From: Bacteroidales bacterium
Lineage (GTDB): Bacteria; Bacteroidota; Bacteroidia; Bacteroidales; F082
Length of the DNA stretch: 43,425 bases
Reading direction: 5' to 3'
NCBI GenBank assembly: GCA_017460915.1
Contig: JAFUAA010000008.1
Span: 1-43,425 of the forward strand
Below the pieces are notes generated by a model, which saw only the letters and a list, made by a program, of their open reading frames with translations, did no database searches and had not been told where the DNA came from. Positions 23,974 through 32,309 of the stretch are shown piece after piece. The position numbers and the translations under genes are program-made. Every line of letters starts with the position of its first letter. The first letter of the stretch is position 1.

Positions 23974-24032
23974 AGGAAAACTTCTGGGACACCCGCCGCG
24001 AACCGAAAAAACAGGCAGAGCAAGTGAAATGA
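23970..24032 (+). CDS. 20-codon ORF in the toxin position
   Basis: ATG at 23970 overlaps the stop of the antitoxin-like gene (ATGA), and the frame MKENFWDTRREPKKQAEQVK then ends. It could be a short coupled peptide or the remains of a lost toxin gene. The following 70 bases are A-rich and non-coding. Confidence 0.3.
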   Translation: MKENFWDTRREPKKQAEQVK

Positions 24033-24100
24033 CAATATACTAACGCAAAAACAAACACAAAAGACAGACAAAAGAATAACGACATAACATAGCCACATAC

Positions 24101-24312
24101 TGAGCTTTGCGCTCTTGTTCTCTAAATGCAAAGTCTGGAAAACAAGCATTGAACGGGAATAGGTTGCGGAAGGTTCACGTTTCAGCGTGAATTTCCATCA
24201 GCTTATTTGTTCAAAGGCTTTCCAGACGCCCGCATTTAAAGTAAGCATTCTTCAAATTGGAGTTCACGCTTTCTGTTTTCCAAGATGCAAAGCTCAAAAA
24301 TGAGAGATTTGC
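24101..24312 (+). ncRNA. Structured leader of the first small HTH gene
   Basis: A nested set of perfect pairings: TGAGCTTTGC (24101-24110) with GCAAAGCTCA (24287-24296); TAAATGC (24123-24129) with GCATTTA (24232-24238); GTCTGGAAA (24133-24141) with TTTCCAGAC (24219-24227); TTGAAC (24149-24154) with GTTCAA (24209-24214); TTCACG (24174-24179) with CGTGAA (24186-24191). The 24287-24296 arm can instead pair locally as GCAAA..CTC/GAG..TTTGC (24287-24312), which covers the ribosome-binding site next to the ATG at 24313. No clear promoter is seen at its 5' end. Confidence 0.55.
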
Positions 24313-24555
24313 ATGGAAGAAGAGTTTCACATCGGGCATAAAATCAAGGAGCATATCGACAGCCACGGCATCAAGTTGCAATGGCTGGGGCGACAACTGC
24401 ATTGCCTCCGCAACACGCTCTACAACCTCTTTGAGCGCCGGTGGATTGACTCCGACCTGCTGATGCGCCTCTCGCTCGTGCTTGAGCGCGACTTCTTCGC
24501 CGAGTTTTCGGAAGAATACACACGAAAACTGCAATCGAAAGGGAAAAAGGAATGA
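24313..24555 (+). CDS. Small HTH protein, copy 1
   Basis: 80 residues of a small XRE-like helix-turn-helix type common in Bacteroidales: HIGHKIKEHIDSHGIKLQWL, GRQLHCLRNTLYNLFERRWI, DSDLLMRLSLVLERDFFAEF. It resembles the protein encoded at 39014-39262 along its whole length (pattern W[LF]xxxLxxxRxxxYxLxERxxxxSxxLxRxxxLLxxDFF). Target and function are unknown. The GA-rich stretch just before the ATG could be sequestered by the leader hairpin. Confidence 0.8.
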   Translation: MEEEFHIGHKIKEHIDSHGIKLQWLGRQLHCLRNTLYNLFERRWIDSDLLMRLSLVLERDFFAEFSEEYTRKLQSKGKKE

Positions 24556-24608
24556 AACTGCACAAATTTTTAGGCATTTTGCACAGAAACTTCAGCACTT
24601 GGAAAATG

Positions 24609-24616
24609 TATCTTTG
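24609..24616 (+). promoter_or_regulatory. Promoter (-7 element) of the coiled-coil gene
   Basis: TATCTTTG, exact consensus, about 88 bases before the ATG at 24704. No convincing -33 element. Confidence 0.5.
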
Positions 24617-24703
24617 CTGTTGGAGTAACTATATTTGCAAGCGGAAAGAAGATGCCGATTCGCTTGAAAGGAGGTAGGCGTATTGTCAAAGTAATTCAAG
24701 GTT

Positions 24704-25015
24704 ATGAGTGACAAAATGGTTGATATGGTCGTAAAAGGTATTCCACCTGAAGAATTAGTGAAACGCTTGGAATCGGAGCAACAGGAAATTATGAAACGGA
24801 AAAGGTGGTTAGAGGAACATACCATAACAATGGACACAAACATTGGTAATTCTATACAAAGTGAAGATGCAGAAAATGACCTCTACCAGTTCCTTCAAAC
24901 ACTAAAATCAGCCCTTGAAGACCTAATTGACATGTATTCGGCAGTTGTGAGCAAATATGCTAAACTAAAAGACAAGGTCAACGAGACTTTAAGTGTTTTG
25001 CATAACGATGAATAA
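24704..25015 (+). CDS. Coiled-coil protein of unknown function
   Basis: 103 residues, rich in charged residues and Leu, with predicted helical stretches (LVKRLESEQQEIMKRKRWLE and LYQFLQTLKSALEDLIDMYS) and no signal peptide. No family is recognised. A GAGG/GGTTATG context precedes the start. It is the first of three small genes with A/T-rich codon use unlike the neighbouring metabolic genes. Confidence 0.65.
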   Translation: MSDKMVDMVVKGIPPEELVKRLESEQQEIMKRKRWLEEHTITMDTNIGNSIQSEDAENDLYQFLQTLKSALEDLIDMYSAVVSKYAKLKDKVNETLSVLHNDE

Positions 25016-25101
25016 CAACCCAATAATAAACCTATGATTCTTCCATAATAGAGTGGACACAACGAATGCAACACTAAACATCAACATTAAACACAAGGAA
25101 T

Positions 25102-25497
25102 ATGGGACTTTTTAAAACAACAAACGAAACACATTATCATGTTTCAGAGAAAGCAGCCATTCAGCAAAGGTTGGCTGCAAGACAAAACAGGAAAGCCGCT
25201 GAAGCACAAGCTGAAGCAGCGAGGCTCGCTTCAAGTGGCGAGTATGCACTAGCTGATGCTCAAATAGAAGCCGCTAAACAGCAAAGGAAAGCAGAGGAAA
25301 ATGTAGCCAAAGAACATAGGAAGGAGTATGATGCTCAACTCAAGCACGAAAAAGAAATGAGATTAATGGACGAGTCTCCAGAGGCTTATAAAGCCTATTT
25401 GGCAGAAGAAAGCAAGAAAAACGAGTTCAACAGGAAGTTGATAAAGGTTGGTATTATAGTTCTAATAGTATGGTTTATCCTTGCTGCTATATTTTGA
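25102..25497 (+). CDS. Tail-anchored Ala/Glu/Lys-rich protein
   Basis: 131 residues. It starts MGLFKTTNETHYHVSEKAAI, continues with a long Ala/Gln/Lys/Glu helical region (about 20-105) and ends with one membrane helix, LIKVGIIVLIVWFILAAIF, at the extreme C-terminus. This predicts a cytosolic coiled coil fixed to the membrane by its tail. An AAGGAAT sequence precedes the ATG. No family is recognised. Confidence 0.7.
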   Translation: MGLFKTTNETHYHVSEKAAIQQRLAARQNRKAAEAQAEAARLASSGEYALADAQIEAAKQQRKAEENVAKEHRKEYDAQLKHEKEMRLMDESPEAYKAYLAEESKKNEFNRKLIKVGIIVLIVWFILAAIF

Positions 25498-25557
25498 TGT
25501 AATAATTGTGTTGTTGCATTAATGATAGCTGGTGTTATCTAAGCAAAAACAATTCCA

Positions 25558-25992
25558 ATGGGATTCTTTAGAAACTTGTTCGATGAGTTTGGCACCAAGA
25601 CGGGCAGTGCCATTGGAAATGCATTGTTTCCAAATTCGACCGACTATGTTAGGCTTGGCGACTTGAATGGCAACACGGTACAAAATGCCCGAGAAATTGC
25701 AGCGGCGCAAAGCGAAGCAGAACAAGAGCGAATTGAGGCTCAATTGGTGGCCGACAAGATGCGGACGGTGCTATGCCTGCAGTTCGACATGAACGACATG
25801 GACCACAACCTGAACGTGTTGACTCAGTTGGCTGCCATTATGGATTCCCTGCCCTCGTGGTTCAATAGGTCGGACGAGGAAAAACGGGTTTACAAAACAG
25901 CCAAGTCGAAAATGAAGGCAGGGTTGAGGATTTGTAAAACGAAAGATCCGAATAATCTGGCATTGAATTACTTTGAGGAGAAATATGATTGA
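25558..25992 (+). CDS. Small protein of unknown function with Gly-rich N-terminus
   Basis: 144 residues. The N-terminus MGFFRNLFDEFGTKTGSAIG is followed by NALFPNSTDYVRLG, an Ala/Glu helix (REIAAAQSEAEQERIEAQ) and a C-terminal helical region. The MGFF start and G-x-K-x-G-S-x-I-G pattern resemble other small Bacteroidota proteins of unknown role. No signal peptide or membrane segment. It starts 60 bases after the preceding gene. Confidence 0.65.
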   Translation: MGFFRNLFDEFGTKTGSAIGNALFPNSTDYVRLGDLNGNTVQNAREIAAAQSEAEQERIEAQLVADKMRTVLCLQFDMNDMDHNLNVLTQLAAIMDSLPSWFNRSDEEKRVYKTAKSKMKAGLRICKTKDPNNLALNYFEEKYD

Positions 25993-26048
25993 TTACGAGT
26001 TAGTGACGGTTTCTGACAAAAAGTAGTTTTTTCCTACCAAAACGAAAT

Positions 26049-26084
26049 AGTATCGCAAAAAGCACTATTTTTGCGATACTTTTG
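26049..26084 (+). promoter_or_regulatory. Perfect hairpin overlapping two -7 elements upstream of purB
   Basis: AGTATCGCAAAAA (26049-26061) and TTTTTGCGATACT (26068-26080) form a perfect 13-bp stem with a 6-base loop, followed by T-rich sequence, as in a terminator. Two -7 consensus matches overlap it: TATTTTTG (26066-26073) and TACTTTTG (26077-26084). The same bases may end the upstream transcript and start the purB transcript. Confidence 0.6.
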
Positions 26085-26092
26085 TTTTTAAT

Positions 26093-26166
26093 GTCGGCCC
26101 TTCGACAAGCTCAGGTACCTTAAATAGCCAAAAAGCAAAAGCCGTTGAGCCTATCGAAACGCCGAC
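26093..26166. repeat. Inverted pair of the dispersed small repeat (REPIN-like)
   Basis: The left arm begins GTCGGC..TTCGA at 26093. The right arm ends TCGAA..GCCGAC at 26166. 17 of 22 arm positions are complementary, with about 30 bases between them. Bases 26096-26123 match the copy inside the NlpC/P60 gene at 26 of 28 positions. It lies in the purB leader. Confidence 0.7.
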
Positions 26167-26204
26167 TAACAATTAAACGATTAAACAATAAACAATTCAA
26201 CAAT

Positions 26205-27551
26205 ATGAACCTCAATCCCTTAACCGCCATATCGCCCGTCGACGGGCGTTACCGTTCCAAGACCGTAGAATTGGACGACTTTTTCAGTGAATTTGCCCTC
26301 ATCCGCTATCGCGTGATGGTCGAAGTGGAGTATTACATCGCCTTGTGCGAACTGCCTTTGCCGCAACTCGAGAAGTTCAACGGCGACTACGACGACCTGC
26401 GTGCCATCTACGAGGAATTCCAAATCGAGGACGCGCTGGAAATCAAGGAAATCGAAAAAGAGACCAACCACGACGTGAAGGCCGTGGAATACTTCCTGAA
26501 ACGCCGTTTCGACGAGCTGGAACTCACCGAGTTCAAGGAGTTCCTGCATTTCGGCCTCACCTCGCAGGACATCAACAACACCGCCGTGCCGCTCTCGATG
26601 ATGGAGGCGCACAAGTTGGTGGTGAAACCTGCTTTGGAAGACCTCATCGAGAAGCTGAAAACGATGGCCGAGGAATGGCGCGACATCCCGATGCTGGCCA
26701 AGACCCACGGTCAGCCAGCCAGCCCGACACACCTCGGCAAGGAGATTTACGTCTTCGTGGAGCGCCTCAACGACCAGATGAAGATGCTCAACGCCGTGCC
26801 CTTCACTGCCAAGTTCGGCGGCGCCACGGGCAACATGAACGCCCACAAGGTGGCCTACCCCGACATCGACTGGCCCGCCTTTGCCAAGAAGTTTGTTGAG
26901 AAAAGCCTGAAACTCAAGCGGCAACAAACCACTACGCAAATCGAGCACTACGACTACATGGCCGCCTACTTCGATGCCCTGCGCCGCGTCAACACCATCC
27001 TGATTGACCTCTCACGCGACATTTGGCTCTATGTGTCGATGGAATACTTCAAGCAGAAAATCAAGGTGGGCGAAGTCGGCTCGTCAGCGATGCCCCACAA
27101 GGTGAACCCCATCGACTTCGAGAACGCCGAAGGCAACCTCGGCATGGCCAACGCCGTGCTGACTTTCCTCAGCACCAAGCTGCCTATCAGCCGTTTGCAG
27201 CGCGACCTCACCGACTCCACCGTCACGCGCAACATCGGCGTGCCCATCGCCCACACCCTAATTGCGCTCAAGTCTCTGATGAAGGGTCTGGACAAACTGC
27301 TGCTCAACGAAGATAAGATTCGCCAAGACCTGCAACAGAACTACGCCGTGGTGGCCGAAGCCATCCAAACCATCTTGCGTCGCGAGCAGATTGAAGGTGC
27401 CTACGAGCTGCTGAAAGGCCTCACCCGCACCAACAAGCACATCGACAAGGCCGCCATTGACGAGTTCATCAAAGGCCTGCCTGTGAGCGCGGAAATCAAA
27501 GCGGAGCTGGCAGCAATTACACCAGAGAATTACACGGGATACAATTATTAA
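26205..27551 (+). CDS. purB: Adenylosuccinate lyase
   Basis: 448-residue member of the fumarase/aspartase superfamily that removes fumarate from SAICAR and adenylosuccinate in purine synthesis. The N-terminus LTAISPVDGRYRSKT, TSQDINNTAVP, KTHGQPASPT and the signature GSSAMPHKVNP are all present. The ATG at 26205 starts at the conserved N-terminus; the frame is open 20 codons further into the repeat but those codons have no family support. The next gene starts 32 bases downstream. Confidence 0.96.
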   Translation: MNLNPLTAISPVDGRYRSKTVELDDFFSEFALIRYRVMVEVEYYIALCELPLPQLEKFNGDYDDLRAIYEEFQIEDALEIKEIEKETNHDVKAVEYFLKRRFDELELTEFKEFLHFGLTSQDINNTAVPLSMMEAHKLVVKPALEDLIEKLKTMAEEWRDIPMLAKTHGQPASPTHLGKEIYVFVERLNDQMKMLNAVPFTAKFGGATGNMNAHKVAYPDIDWPAFAKKFVEKSLKLKRQQTTTQIEHYDYMAAYFDALRRVNTILIDLSRDIWLYVSMEYFKQKIKVGEVGSSAMPHKVNPIDFENAEGNLGMANAVLTFLSTKLPISRLQRDLTDSTVTRNIGVPIAHTLIALKSLMKGLDKLLLNEDKIRQDLQQNYAVVAEAIQTILRREQIEGAYELLKGLTRTNKHIDKAAIDEFIKGLPVSAEIKAELAAITPENYTGYNY

Positions 27552-27583
27552 GGGAAATCCGCGTTTGTCAGAAAACAAAGCCT

Positions 27584-29416
27584 ATGGCCCAGCAAAAGCC
27601 TTTCTCCCGCGTCCTCACCTACGTCAAGCCCTACTGGGGTTCAGTGGTGCTGAATCTGGTCTTCAACCTGATTGCCATTTTTTTCTCGCTGTTCTCCTTT
27701 GCGCTGGTCGGACCGTTCCTCAACTTGCTCTTCAAGGAAGGTGCTGTGGAAGCCGTCGCCAAGCCCGAGTTCAAGCTCACCTCTGACTATCTGATGAGCT
27801 ACCTCAATTATTTCATGAGCAACCTCATTATCGAAGGTGGGAAACACTACGCACTGATTTTCATTTGTTTGTTGCTTCTTGCGGCCTTCTTTTTCCGCAA
27901 TCTGGGTCGGTTCTTCGCTTGCTATTTCATGGCCAATGTGCGCGTGGGTGCCGTCCACGACCTGCGCCACGATGTCTACAAAAAAATCCTCATCCTGCCC
28001 CTCTCCTTTTACCACAGCCGGCAGAAGGGCGACACGCTTTCGCGCATCACCACCGATGTGCAGGAGGTTGAGGTCTCCATCCTCAACTACCTCGAAATGC
28101 TCATCAAGGACCCGTTGACCATCTTTTTCTATTTCGCCTTCATGGTGACATTAAGCCCCAAACTGACACTTTTCGTGCTGATTGTCTTGCCATTAGCAGG
28201 ACTGCTTATCGGCAAGGTCGGCAAGATGCTGAAAAAAGAGTCGAAGGAAGGCCAAAGCAAATTGGGAGGCATCATTTCCACTGTAGAAGAGACCATTTCG
28301 GGATTGCGTATCATAAAGGCTTTCAACGCGATACGCTACTCCAGCGAGAAATTTGAAGAGCAGAACGCTGACTTCACCAAGGTGCTGCGCGGCATCCACC
28401 GCAAGCGCGACATGAGTTCTCCGATGAGCGAGTTCCTCTCTTCGGTGGTGGTCATCATCGTGCTGTGGTTTGGCGGCACTCTCATCTTGGGTGGTAGCAG
28501 CCACATCACAGCGGCCAATTTCATCAGCTATATCATCGTCTTTTCACAGATTATCTCCCCTGCCAAGTCGTTCTCGCAAGGCTATTACAATGTACAGAAA
28601 GGCATCGCATCGGCGGAACGCATTTTCGAAATCCTCGATGCTGAAGAGGTGATTACAGAGAAAGAGAACGCATTGGAAATCAAAGATTTCAAAGATGATA
28701 TCGAATACAAAGACGTTCGTTTCAGCTATGGCAACGACGACGTGTTGAAAGGCATCGACTTGAAGATTCCGAAAGGAAGATTCGTCGCCCTCGTCGGCGA
28801 AAGCGGCGGCGGCAAATCGACCATGGCCGACCTGCTACCGCGCTTCTATGAAGTCGGCAGCGGGAGCGTCCAAATCGACGGTCACGACATCCGTGACTAC
28901 AAGATTAGCGACTTGCGCGGCCTGATGGGCGTGGTGTCGCAAGAGACCATCCTCTTCAACGACACCGTATTTAATAATATCGCCTTCGGCATGGAGAACG
29001 TCTCGAAAGAGGAAGTCATCGAGGCAGCCAAAATCGCCAATGCACATGAGTTCATCATGGAGCTGGAACACGGCTACGACACCCACATCGGCGACCGTGG
29101 CATGAACCTCAGCGGCGGTCAGCGCCAGCGCCTGAGCATCGCCCGCGCCGTGCTGAAAAACCCACCCATTCTCATCTTGGACGAAGCCACTTCATCTCTG
29201 GACACCGAAAGCGAACGCTTGGTGCAAGATGCCCTCACCAAAGTGATGAGCCAGCGCACCTCCATCGTCATCGCCCACCGCCTGTCCACCATCCAGCACG
29301 CCGACGAAATCGTGGTGCTCCAAAAAGGCCAAATCATCGAGCGAGGTCGCCACGAGGAGTTGATTGCCCTCGGCGGAGTTTACAAGAAACTCACGGATTT
29401 ACAGGCGATTTCATAG
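27584..29416 (+). CDS. ABC exporter (MsbA-like half transporter)
   Basis: 610 residues: an N-terminal six-helix transmembrane domain (about 1-330) and a C-terminal nucleotide-binding domain. Motifs are Walker A GESGGGKST (405-413), signature LSGGQRQR, Walker B ILILDEATSSLD and the H-loop in IVIAHRLST. It works as a homodimer or heterodimer exporting lipids, glycans or drugs. Similarity to MsbA suggests lipid export, but the substrate is not proven by sequence. Likely co-transcribed with purB and the exonuclease gene. Confidence 0.92.
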   Translation: MAQQKPFSRVLTYVKPYWGSVVLNLVFNLIAIFFSLFSFALVGPFLNLLFKEGAVEAVAKPEFKLTSDYLMSYLNYFMSNLIIEGGKHYALIFICLLLLAAFFFRNLGRFFACYFMANVRVGAVHDLRHDVYKKILILPLSFYHSRQKGDTLSRITTDVQEVEVSILNYLEMLIKDPLTIFFYFAFMVTLSPKLTLFVLIVLPLAGLLIGKVGKMLKKESKEGQSKLGGIISTVEETISGLRIIKAFNAIRYSSEKFEEQNADFTKVLRGIHRKRDMSSPMSEFLSSVVVIIVLWFGGTLILGGSSHITAANFISYIIVFSQIISPAKSFSQGYYNVQKGIASAERIFEILDAEEVITEKENALEIKDFKDDIEYKDVRFSYGNDDVLKGIDLKIPKGRFVALVGESGGGKSTMADLLPRFYEVGSGSVQIDGHDIRDYKISDLRGLMGVVSQETILFNDTVFNNIAFGMENVSKEEVIEAAKIANAHEFIMELEHGYDTHIGDRGMNLSGGQRQRLSIARAVLKNPPILILDEATSSLDTESERLVQDALTKVMSQRTSIVIAHRLSTIQHADEIVVLQKGQIIERGRHEELIALGGVYKKLTDLQAIS

Positions 29417-29424
29417 CATTAGTC

Positions 29425-29919
29425 GTGAACAACTTCGCCGCCATCGATTTCGAGACCGCCAACAACGAGCGCACCAGCGTGTGCAGCGTTGGCGTGGTGA
29501 TTGTTCGCGAAGGCGAATTTGTGGATTCGTTCTACTCGCTCATCCAGCCCGAACCGAACTATTACTTTTATTGGAACACGATGGTCCACGGCATCACCAA
29601 GGCCGACACCGAGGACGCGCCCGTCTTCCCCTACGTTTGGGAGAAAATCGCGCCGCGGATTGAAGGTCTGCCCTTGGTGGCGCACAACAGTCCCTTCGAC
29701 GAAGGCTGCCTCAAGGCAGTGATGCGCTGCTACCAAATGGATTACCCCGACTATCAGTTTTATTGCACCTGCCGTGCCTCGCGGAAACACTTTGGAAAAC
29801 TACTGCCTAACCACCAACTGCACACTGTGGCCGAAGCTTGCGGTTTCCAGTTGGTCAACCACCACCACGCTCTGGCCGATGCCGAGGCATGCGCGTGGAT
29901 TGCACGGGAGATTTTGTAA
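29425..29919 (+). CDS. DnaQ-like 3'-5' exonuclease
   Basis: 164 residues forming one DEDDh exonuclease domain. Exo I is DFET (8-11), Exo II lies in LVAHNSPFDEGCL, and Exo III is HHHALADAEAC with the catalytic His and Asp. It starts with GTG at 29425, 9 bases after the ABC gene. It lacks other polymerase III epsilon features, so a stand-alone role in repair or RNA/DNA trimming is as likely as proofreading. Confidence 0.9.
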   Translation: MNNFAAIDFETANNERTSVCSVGVVIVREGEFVDSFYSLIQPEPNYYFYWNTMVHGITKADTEDAPVFPYVWEKIAPRIEGLPLVAHNSPFDEGCLKAVMRCYQMDYPDYQFYCTCRASRKHFGKLLPNHQLHTVAEACGFQLVNHHHALADAEACAWIAREIL

Positions 29920-29924
29920 TTTTG
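29917..29924 (+). promoter_or_regulatory. Promoter (-7 element) of the UvrA-like gene
   Basis: TAATTTTG followed by GCAGC, overlapping the exonuclease stop codon. The start codon is 19 bases downstream. Confidence 0.5.
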
Positions 29925-29942
29925 CAGCTTCAATCCTGAATC

Positions 29943-32201
29943 ATGCAAAACCACGATTCCATCCTCATAAAAGGTGCCACCGAGAACAACCTCAAGAACC
30001 TGAGCCTCAGCATTCCCAAACGACTAATCACTGTGGTGACTGGTGTTTCGGGCTCTGGAAAATCCTCTTTGGTTTTAGACACGATTGCAGCCAAGTCGCG
30101 ACGCGAACTGAACGACACGTTTCCGTCGTTCACACAACAATATTTGCCCAAATACGGCCGTCCGCACGTGGAAGCCATCGAGAACCTGCCCATTGCCATC
30201 GTCATCGAGCAGCGCAAGCCGACCTCAAACTCACGCTCGACGGTAGGCACCTACACCGACATTTATGCCCTGCTGCGACTGCTGTTTTCGCGCATCGGCC
30301 AGCCTTTCGTGGGCTATTCCGACGCATTCTCGTTCAACCACCCTTCGGGCAGTTGTCCGCGCTGCGCCGGTTTGGGCGAAATCCGCGAGTTGGACATCCA
30401 CAAGTTGGTCGACTTCGACAAGTCGCTCAACGACGAGGACACCATCCACTACATCGCCTTCGGCAAGGGCGGCTGGCGCTGGATTCGCTATGCCCACAGC
30501 GGCCTGTTCGACCTCGACAAGAAAATCAAGGACTACTCGCCCGAAGAACTCGACTTGTTCCTCAACTCGCCACAAATCAAGCTGAAGAACCCGCCGTCGA
30601 ACTGGCCAAAAAGCGCTAAGTACGAAGGACTTATCCCGCGCATGTACCGTAGCATCATCAACTCGGAGGAAGGCCTGCTCCACGCCGCCGTGCTCAACCC
30701 GATGCTGACGATGGGCACCTGTCCCGACTGCAGAGGCACACGCCTCAACGAGAAAATCCGCTCCTGCAAAATCAACGGGCTGAACATCGCCGAGGTGACC
30801 GCCATGAGCATCAGCGACTGCAAAACGTGGATGGAGAACATCGACAATCCGCTGGCCGAGGACATCCAGCACGCCACCATCGAGCGGCTGACGGCCTTGG
30901 AGGAAATCGGCCTCGGCTACCTCACCCTTGACCGCGCCATCGGGACGCTCTCGGGCGGCGAGGCGCAACGCTGCAAAATCGCGAAATACAACAACTCGTC
31001 ACTTTCCGACGTAATGTACATCCTCGACGAACCCAGCGTGGGACTGCACAACCACGACATTTTGCTCATGCAGAAATCCGTGCAAAAACTGAAAAACCAC
31101 GGCAACACGGTCATCCTCGTGGAGCACCACAAAGACATGATCAAAATCGCCGACCACATCATTGACATGGGTCCCGGCGCGGGCATGAATGGCGGCGAAA
31201 TCGTTTTCGAAGGGGGTTACGAAGAACTGCTTCACAGCCAGACGCTTACGGGAAAATCGCTCAGCGCGACAAATTCCATCAAGGAGCAGGTTCGCACACC
31301 GCAGTCGTTTTTTCATCTGGAAAACGCCACCTTGCACAATATCAACCACTTGACCACTGATTTACCCTTAGGTGTAATGTGTGGAATTGCGGGCGTGGCT
31401 GGTTCGGGCAAGAGCTCGCTGATGGAATGTTTCCGCAACGCCTATCCTCGCCCCGAGGAAATCGTCTACATCAGCCAAAAGAACATCGGCATCAGCCTGC
31501 GCTCCACCCCTGCCACCTACCTCGAAGTGGCCGACGACATCCGGAAACTTTTTGCCAAAGCGAACAAAACCAAAGCCGACTTGTTCTCCTTCAACGGCAA
31601 GGGCAGTTGTCCCGTTTGCCAAGGCAAAGGCGTGATTGTGAACGACATGGCCTTTATGGACAGCATCGAGACCGTGTGCGAGGCATGCGGTGGACTGCGC
31701 TACAGCAACGAGGTACTATTTTATAAGGTACAGGGCATGAACATCGCGGAGGTGATGGACCTAACCGCCAACAAAGCCTCCGAGTTGTTTGCGGGCACCG
31801 TCATTGCCAATAAATTAGAGCCTTTGCGCAAAGTCGGGTTGGGCTATCTCCATCTGAACCAGTCGCTTTCGACACTTTCGGGCGGCGAGTTGCAGCGCAT
31901 CAAGTTGGCCTCCTATCTCCGCGACACGGGCAGAATCTTCATCATGGACGAGCCTAGCGACGGCCTCCACCTCAACGACATCAAGCGCATCCTCAACCTG
32001 TTCGAGAGCATGGTTGAGGCGGGCAACACCATCTTCCTCATCGAGCACAACTTGGAAATGTTGAAGTCTTGCGACTACCTCATTGAGCTTGGCCCCGGCG
32101 GAGGCAACAAAGGCGGACAAATCATCTTCAGCGGCACGCCCAAAGAGATGATGCAATGTCCCTATTCGGTCACTGCTCCCTATTTCCACACCGAGAACTG
32201 A
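29943..32201 (+). CDS. Short UvrA paralogue (ABC-type ATPase)
   Basis: 752 residues, clearly shorter than the about 940 of housekeeping UvrA. Two ABC halves are present: GVSGSGKSS (34-42) with LSGGEAQR, and GVAGSGKSS (484-492) with LSGGELQR. Zinc modules CPRCAG/CPDCRG and CPVCQG/CEACGG are retained. The UvrB-binding and insertion domain after the first Walker A appears much reduced, because YLPKYGRPHVEAI and IEQRKPTSNSRST follow closely. Such paralogues occur next to drug-resistance or repair genes; canonical excision repair is not assured. Confidence 0.9.
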   Translation: MQNHDSILIKGATENNLKNLSLSIPKRLITVVTGVSGSGKSSLVLDTIAAKSRRELNDTFPSFTQQYLPKYGRPHVEAIENLPIAIVIEQRKPTSNSRSTVGTYTDIYALLRLLFSRIGQPFVGYSDAFSFNHPSGSCPRCAGLGEIRELDIHKLVDFDKSLNDEDTIHYIAFGKGGWRWIRYAHSGLFDLDKKIKDYSPEELDLFLNSPQIKLKNPPSNWPKSAKYEGLIPRMYRSIINSEEGLLHAAVLNPMLTMGTCPDCRGTRLNEKIRSCKINGLNIAEVTAMSISDCKTWMENIDNPLAEDIQHATIERLTALEEIGLGYLTLDRAIGTLSGGEAQRCKIAKYNNSSLSDVMYILDEPSVGLHNHDILLMQKSVQKLKNHGNTVILVEHHKDMIKIADHIIDMGPGAGMNGGEIVFEGGYEELLHSQTLTGKSLSATNSIKEQVRTPQSFFHLENATLHNINHLTTDLPLGVMCGIAGVAGSGKSSLMECFRNAYPRPEEIVYISQKNIGISLRSTPATYLEVADDIRKLFAKANKTKADLFSFNGKGSCPVCQGKGVIVNDMAFMDSIETVCEACGGLRYSNEVLFYKVQGMNIAEVMDLTANKASELFAGTVIANKLEPLRKVGLGYLHLNQSLSTLSGGELQRIKLASYLRDTGRIFIMDEPSDGLHLNDIKRILNLFESMVEAGNTIFLIEHNLEMLKSCDYLIELGPGGGNKGGQIIFSGTPKEMMQCPYSVTAPYFHTEN

Positions 32202-32264
32202 TTATTTTTACCCAATCGGCAAATTTTCTTCACAAAACGGCAGTTGCGTTTCGGGAAAAAACGC

Positions 32265-32272
32265 TATTTTTG
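32265..32272 (+). promoter_or_regulatory. Promoter (-7 element) of the secreted protein pair
   Basis: TATTTTTG with TTG at 32244-32246 spaced 18 bases upstream, a good -33/-7 pair. Leader of about 35 bases. Confidence 0.7.
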
Positions 32273-32309
32273 CAGGTTTCAACTTATTAAAACCTAAAAC
32301 TCAACCATA

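Noticed and set aside
23970-24100. A RelE/ParE-type toxin gene after the antitoxin-like gene
   Set aside because: The only frame is 20 codons long and no frameshifted continuation with toxin-like residues was found.
24101-24312. Retron msr-msd RNA
   Set aside because: The outer inverted repeats and length suggested it, but no reverse transcriptase gene is nearby.
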